Shown here one piece after another: positions 23,816-26,993 of a DNA stretch of 26,993 bases (the first letter of the stretch is position 1; every line of letters begins with the position of its first letter). Origin of the DNA: Ottowia sp. (lineage in GTDB: Bacteria > Pseudomonadota > Gammaproteobacteria > Burkholderiales > Burkholderiaceae_C). The notes beneath the pieces were generated by a model. The model had not been told where the DNA came from. It saw nothing but the letters and a program-made list of their open reading frames with translations, and searched no databases. The position numbers and the translations under genes were made by a program. The stretch is from the NCBI GenBank assembly GCA_023228705.1, contig JALOAS010000037.1:1-26993 (forward strand), read 5' to 3'.

Positions 23816-25699
23816 ATGCACTGGTTCGCCAAGCTCGCCCGCTTCGGGTCCTTCCTGCGCCAGGTCTGGCACCTGTCCGCGCCGTACTTCAGCTCGCGTG
23901 AAAAATGGCGGGCACGTGGCCTGCTGCTGGCCATCGTTGCGCTCAACCTGGGCGCCGTCTACATGCTGGTGCTGATCAACCAGTGGAACCGGCTCTTCTA
24001 CGACGCGCTGCAGAACCACGATGAGGTGGTGTTCTGGCACCAGCTCGGCCGCTTCACCTGGCTCGCCATGGTGTTCGTCGTCATCGCCATCTACCGCTTC
24101 TACCTGACGCAGCTGCTGCAGCTGGACTGGCGCGCGTGGATGACGCGCAACCTCATGGGCCGCTGGCTGCACGGGCAGGCCTTCTATCGCATGGAACTGA
24201 CGCGCTACGACCCGCCCGCGCACACGCGCTGGCAGCGCTCGGGCCTGCCCGAGCCGGGCCAGCGCGTGCCGGACAACCCGGACCAGCGCCTGCAGGAGGA
24301 CGTGGACCTGTTCACCACGCAAACGGTGGGGCTGTCCATGGGCTTTCTCAACGCGGTGGTCACGCTGAGCAGCTTTGTCGGCATCCTGTGGAGCCTCTCG
24401 GGCTCGTTCTCGTTCCAGCTGGACGGCAGCCAGTGGACCATTCCCGGATTCATGGTCTGGATGGCGTTGCTCTACTGCGTGCTGGGCACCGTGCTGGCCC
24501 ACTACATAGGCCGCCCGCTGATCGGCCTCAACTTCGAGCAGCAGCGGCGCGAGGCCACGTACCGGCACCACCTCATCCGGGTGCGCGAATACAGCGAGGC
24601 CATCGCGCTGGACCACGGCGAGCGGGTCGAGGAGCGCCGGCTCGACGGCCGCTTTGCATCGGTGCTGTCCAACTTCCTGGCGCTGATCCGCAAGCAAAAG
24701 CAGCTGGTCGGCTTCACCAACCTGTTCGGGCAGGCAGCGGTGGTCTTTCCCTTCATCGTTGCCGCGCCGCGCTTTTTTTCCCACGCCATCCAGCTGGGCG
24801 AGCTCATGCAGATCGCCAGCGCCTTCGACCGCGTGCAGGGCGCCCTGGCCTGGTTCGTCGACAACTACAGCGACCTGGCCGCGTGGCGCGCCACCACCGA
24901 GCGCTTGACCAGCTTCGAAGCGTCGCTGGCGCGCCAGGAGCGGCAGCTTGCCCGGTCTGCGCAAACCGTGCTGGCCAGCGCGCCCGGCGATGGCCTGTCG
25001 GCGGACGGGCTGTCGGTGGCGCTGCCCAGCGGTGAGGCGCTGCTGGCCAACGTGTCGCTGCGGCTTGCGCCGGGCCAGCACACGGTGCTGCAGGGCTCCT
25101 CTGGCAGCGGCAAGAGCACGCTGTTCCGCGCGCTGGCCGGGATCTGGCCCTGGGCCAGCGGCCGCACCAGCCTGCCCGACAACCTGATGTTCATCCCGCA
25201 GCGACCCTACTTTCCCGACGGCAGCCTGCGCGACGCGCTGGCCTACCCCGAGCCCGCCGGGCAGTATGACGACGCCGAGCTGCGGCAGGCACTGCGCGAT
25301 GCCCTGCTGCCGGACCTGGCGTGCCGGCTCGACACGCGCGACAACTGGACGCAGAAGCTGAGTGGCGGCGAGCTGCAGCGCCTGGCCATTGCCCGCGTGC
25401 TGCTCAAGAAACCGGCCTGGATCCTCGCCGACGAAGCCACCAGCGCACTTGACATCCAGGCCGAGCAAACGCTGTATGCGCGCCTGAAAAAAATGGCCGA
25501 GGAGGCCGGCGGCGCGCTGTTCTCCATCGCGCACCGGCGCGCCGCCGCCGCGTTCCACCGCCAGCACTGGCAACTGCTGCCTCAGCCCGCGCCAGCGCCC
25601 GCGCGCTATGCCCTGTCCACCGAGCCGCCACCTGCCGCCGACGCAGGCGCAGCCATCCGCCGCCTCGAGCAGGCGACCGAGCGGGATGACACCTCTTGA
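23816..25699 (+). CDS. ABC transporter, fused permease-ATPase (SbmA/YddA/ABCD type)
   Basis: This 627-residue protein has an N-terminal membrane domain of the SbmA/BacA and peroxisomal ABCD fold (about 1-335; NQWNRLFYDALQNHD is typical, as is the EYSEAIAL segment before the last helices). The ATPase domain has Walker A GSSGSGKST (427-435), signature LSGGELQRL (515-523) and Walker B WILADEATSALD (535-546). Family members move peptides, B12 or fatty acyl-CoA, mostly as homodimers; the substrate here is unknown. A Pro/Ala-rich insert sits in the membrane domain (about 138-165, DPPAHTRWQRSGLPEPGQRV). ATG 23816 has GAGACG upstream. It stands alone between two gene-free gaps. Confidence 0.93.
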   Translation: MHWFAKLARFGSFLRQVWHLSAPYFSSREKWRARGLLLAIVALNLGAVYMLVLINQWNRLFYDALQNHDEVVFWHQLGRFTWLAMVFVVIAIYRFYLTQLLQLDWRAWMTRNLMGRWLHGQAFYRMELTRYDPPAHTRWQRSGLPEPGQRVPDNPDQRLQEDVDLFTTQTVGLSMGFLNAVVTLSSFVGILWSLSGSFSFQLDGSQWTIPGFMVWMALLYCVLGTVLAHYIGRPLIGLNFEQQRREATYRHHLIRVREYSEAIALDHGERVEERRLDGRFASVLSNFLALIRKQKQLVGFTNLFGQAAVVFPFIVAAPRFFSHAIQLGELMQIASAFDRVQGALAWFVDNYSDLAAWRATTERLTSFEASLARQERQLARSAQTVLASAPGDGLSADGLSVALPSGEALLANVSLRLAPGQHTVLQGSSGSGKSTLFRALAGIWPWASGRTSLPDNLMFIPQRPYFPDGSLRDALAYPEPAGQYDDAELRQALRDALLPDLACRLDTRDNWTQKLSGGELQRLAIARVLLKKPAWILADEATSALDIQAEQTLYARLKKMAEEAGGALFSIAHRRAAAAFHRQHWQLLPQPAPAPARYALSTEPPPAADAGAAIRRLEQATERDDTS

Positions 25700-26001
25700 A
25701 TGGCTCCAAGGCCAGACTGCCCGCCTGGGCTTCCTGGGGAACCAGGTCTCGAGAAACTCCAGCCAGCGTGCGAGCTGCGGGGCACGCGGGAGCAAGTGCA
25801 GGCGCGGCGCGCGTGGTGCGATCTGGCAGAATCGCCGGGTTTGAAAAAATGCACGGCATGCGCGACGATTTGCATCGCATCCCGCAACCGGCCTCGACAC
25901 CATCATCGCGCGCGCCCCATCCCGCATGCAAGAGCCACCGGACCCAAGAATGAAGATGCGGTGGCAGCCCAGCGGCGGCGGCCGGCGAAGCAGAACGCGG
26001 C
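25700..26001. other. Gap before prmC, no gene seen
   Basis: 302 bp without a supported gene. A TGGCAGAAT near 25825-25833 could be the -10 part of a promoter for prmC, but no good -35 is seen at the right distance. No repeats. Confidence 0.4.
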
Positions 26002-26880
26002 ATGAACCCGCCTGAAAACCAACCTTGGCGCAACCCGACCGACCAGGGCCGATCCATAGCCGGCGCGCTGGAGCGCGCGCGGGCGCTGGGGGTGCCCCGG
26101 CTGGACGCGCAGCTCTTGCTGCTCGCCGCGATCGGCCGACCGGCGTCGGATCGCGCGTGGTTGATCAGCCACGACCGGGACCCGCTGGGCGCGGACGAGC
26201 GCGCGCGCTTCGAGCAGCTGTGCCAGCAGCGCCTGGCCGGCGTGCCGATGGCTTACCTGACCGGGCGCAAGGAATTCTATGGCTTGCCGCTGCGCGTGGA
26301 CCCTCGCGTGCTCGATCCGCGCAGCGACACCGAGACGCTGGTCGACTGGGCGCTTGCGCTGATTCCGGACGGCGCGTGCAGTCGCGTCCTGGACCTGGGA
26401 ACCGGCAGCGGTGCGATTGCGCTGGCGCTGGCGCAGCAGCGACCGCAGGCCAGCGTGTGGGCCAGCGACGCCAGCGACGCCGCGCTGGAGGTTGCCGCCG
26501 CCAACGCCCAGCGCCTCGCGTTGCGCGTGACGTTCCGGCACGGCCACTGGCTGCAGCCGCTGGCGGGCGAGCGCTTTGACCTCATCGTCAGCAACCCGCC
26601 CTACGTTGCAGCCGGCGATGCGCACCTGCCGGCGCTGAAGCACGAGCCGGTGCAGGCGCTGGTCAGCGGCGCCGACGGGCTGGATGACCTGCGCCTGCTG
26701 TGTGCCCAGGCACCGGCGCACCTGAATCCGGGGGGCTGGCTGCTGCTCGAGCACGGCCACAACCAGGCCGGCGCGGTGCGTGACCTCCTGCGCCGGGCCG
26801 GCCTGCACAACGTGCAGTCGCGCCGCGACCTGGCCGGCGTCGAGCGCTGCTCTGGAGGAAGGTTGGGCGTTGAGCGTTGA
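26002..26880 (+). CDS. prmC: Peptide chain release factor N5-glutamine methyltransferase
   Basis: This 292-residue enzyme methylates the Gln of the GGQ motif in release factors RF1 and RF2. It has the helical N-terminal domain, the PRSDTETLV stretch (106-114), SAM motif DLGTGSGAIA (131-140) and the catalytic NPPY (198-201). The C-terminus DLAGVERCSGGR is as expected; the last residues LGVER and the TGA stop (26878-26880) come from the heptamer array that starts at 26863, so the repeat supplies the end of the reading frame. Shine-Dalgarno is weak. prfA, its usual neighbour, is not in the window. Confidence 0.95.
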   Translation: MNPPENQPWRNPTDQGRSIAGALERARALGVPRLDAQLLLLAAIGRPASDRAWLISHDRDPLGADERARFEQLCQQRLAGVPMAYLTGRKEFYGLPLRVDPRVLDPRSDTETLVDWALALIPDGACSRVLDLGTGSGAIALALAQQRPQASVWASDASDAALEVAAANAQRLALRVTFRHGHWLQPLAGERFDLIVSNPPYVAAGDAHLPALKHEPVQALVSGADGLDDLRLLCAQAPAHLNPGGWLLLEHGHNQAGAVRDLLRRAGLHNVQSRRDLAGVERCSGGRLGVER

Positions 26881-26993
26881 GCGTTGAGCGTTGAGCGTTG
26901 AGCGTTGAGCGTTGAGCGTTGAGCGTTGAGCGTTGAGCGTTGAGCGTTGAGCGTTGAGCGTTGAGCGTTGAGCGTTGAGCGTTGAGCGTTGAG
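26863..26993 (+). repeat. Long TTGAGCG heptamer array (copy G), runs off the window
   Basis: One variant unit TTGGGCG (26863-26869), then 17 perfect TTGAGCG units (26870-26988) and five bases of the next. It overlaps the last codons and stop of prmC. No hairpin body is reached before the window ends; in other copies the body lies 3' of the heptamers, so it is expected beyond the end. Confidence 0.97.

Noticed and set aside
23315..25927. 870-codon open frame on the minus strand
   Set aside because: It is antisense to the ABC transporter and its composition (Arg/His/Gln-rich) is the usual shadow of a G+C-rich gene; it has no domain and also runs antisense through the tRNA-Pro 3' part.

Overview
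The window is a 27 kb piece of G+C-rich chromosome. Gene content and order (rplU-rpmA-obg-proB, divergent ispB with a tRNA-Pro, proS/rppH/CNP1-like, short H-NS-family protein, monothiol CGFS glutaredoxin) suggest a betaproteobacterium of the Burkholderiales, probably Alcaligenaceae-like. The family assignment is inference from gene content, not from a search. Both window ends lie inside the same (TTGAGCG)n heptamer array, as expected of a draft contig that stopped at repeats.

Region 1 (about 200-7600) is an envelope and stress cluster, mostly on the minus strand: an OsmB-like glycine-zipper lipoprotein, a lipoprotein with two phospholipase D motifs (cardiolipin-synthase type), a one-BON-domain and a two-BON-domain (OsmY-like) periplasmic protein, a heme-less bacterioferritin-like protein, two DUF1328 membrane miniproteins, a PRC-barrel periplasmic protein and one unrecognised protein. 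Within it lies an in-frame fusion of the first residues of cytochrome bd subunit I with the last residues of subunit II, the scar of a deleted cydAB operon. Three genes or operons here share one promoter layout: paired TTGTCYGA boxes 22-23 bp apart, then exactly 23 bp, then a sigma-S-like -10. This looks like an undescribed local regulon.

Region 2 (7730-8310) is a cluster of dispersed repeat elements made of heptamers followed by G+C-rich hairpins, including one with a GCAA tetraloop. Other copies lie at 1-165, 14959-15010 (fragment), 21165-21375 (inside the L27-obg interval) and 26863-end (array running out of the prmC stop codon).

Region 3 (8359-23364) is housekeeping: RhlE-type RNA helicase, ApaH, CNNM/CBS/CorC membrane protein, H-NS-family protein, Grx4-type glutaredoxin, a DUF937-TM-OmpA protein, a lytic transglycosylase overlapping proS, rppH with a CNP1-like gene, proB and obg downstream of rplU-rpmA, and ispB followed by tRNA-Pro(CGG).

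Region 4 (23365-26993) holds a fused permease/ATPase ABC transporter of the SbmA/YddA/ABCD type and prmC, with two gene-free gaps. The candidates for new biology are the composite heptamer-hairpin repeat family and the three-promoter stress regulon. The cydAB scar is the clearest genome-decay event.
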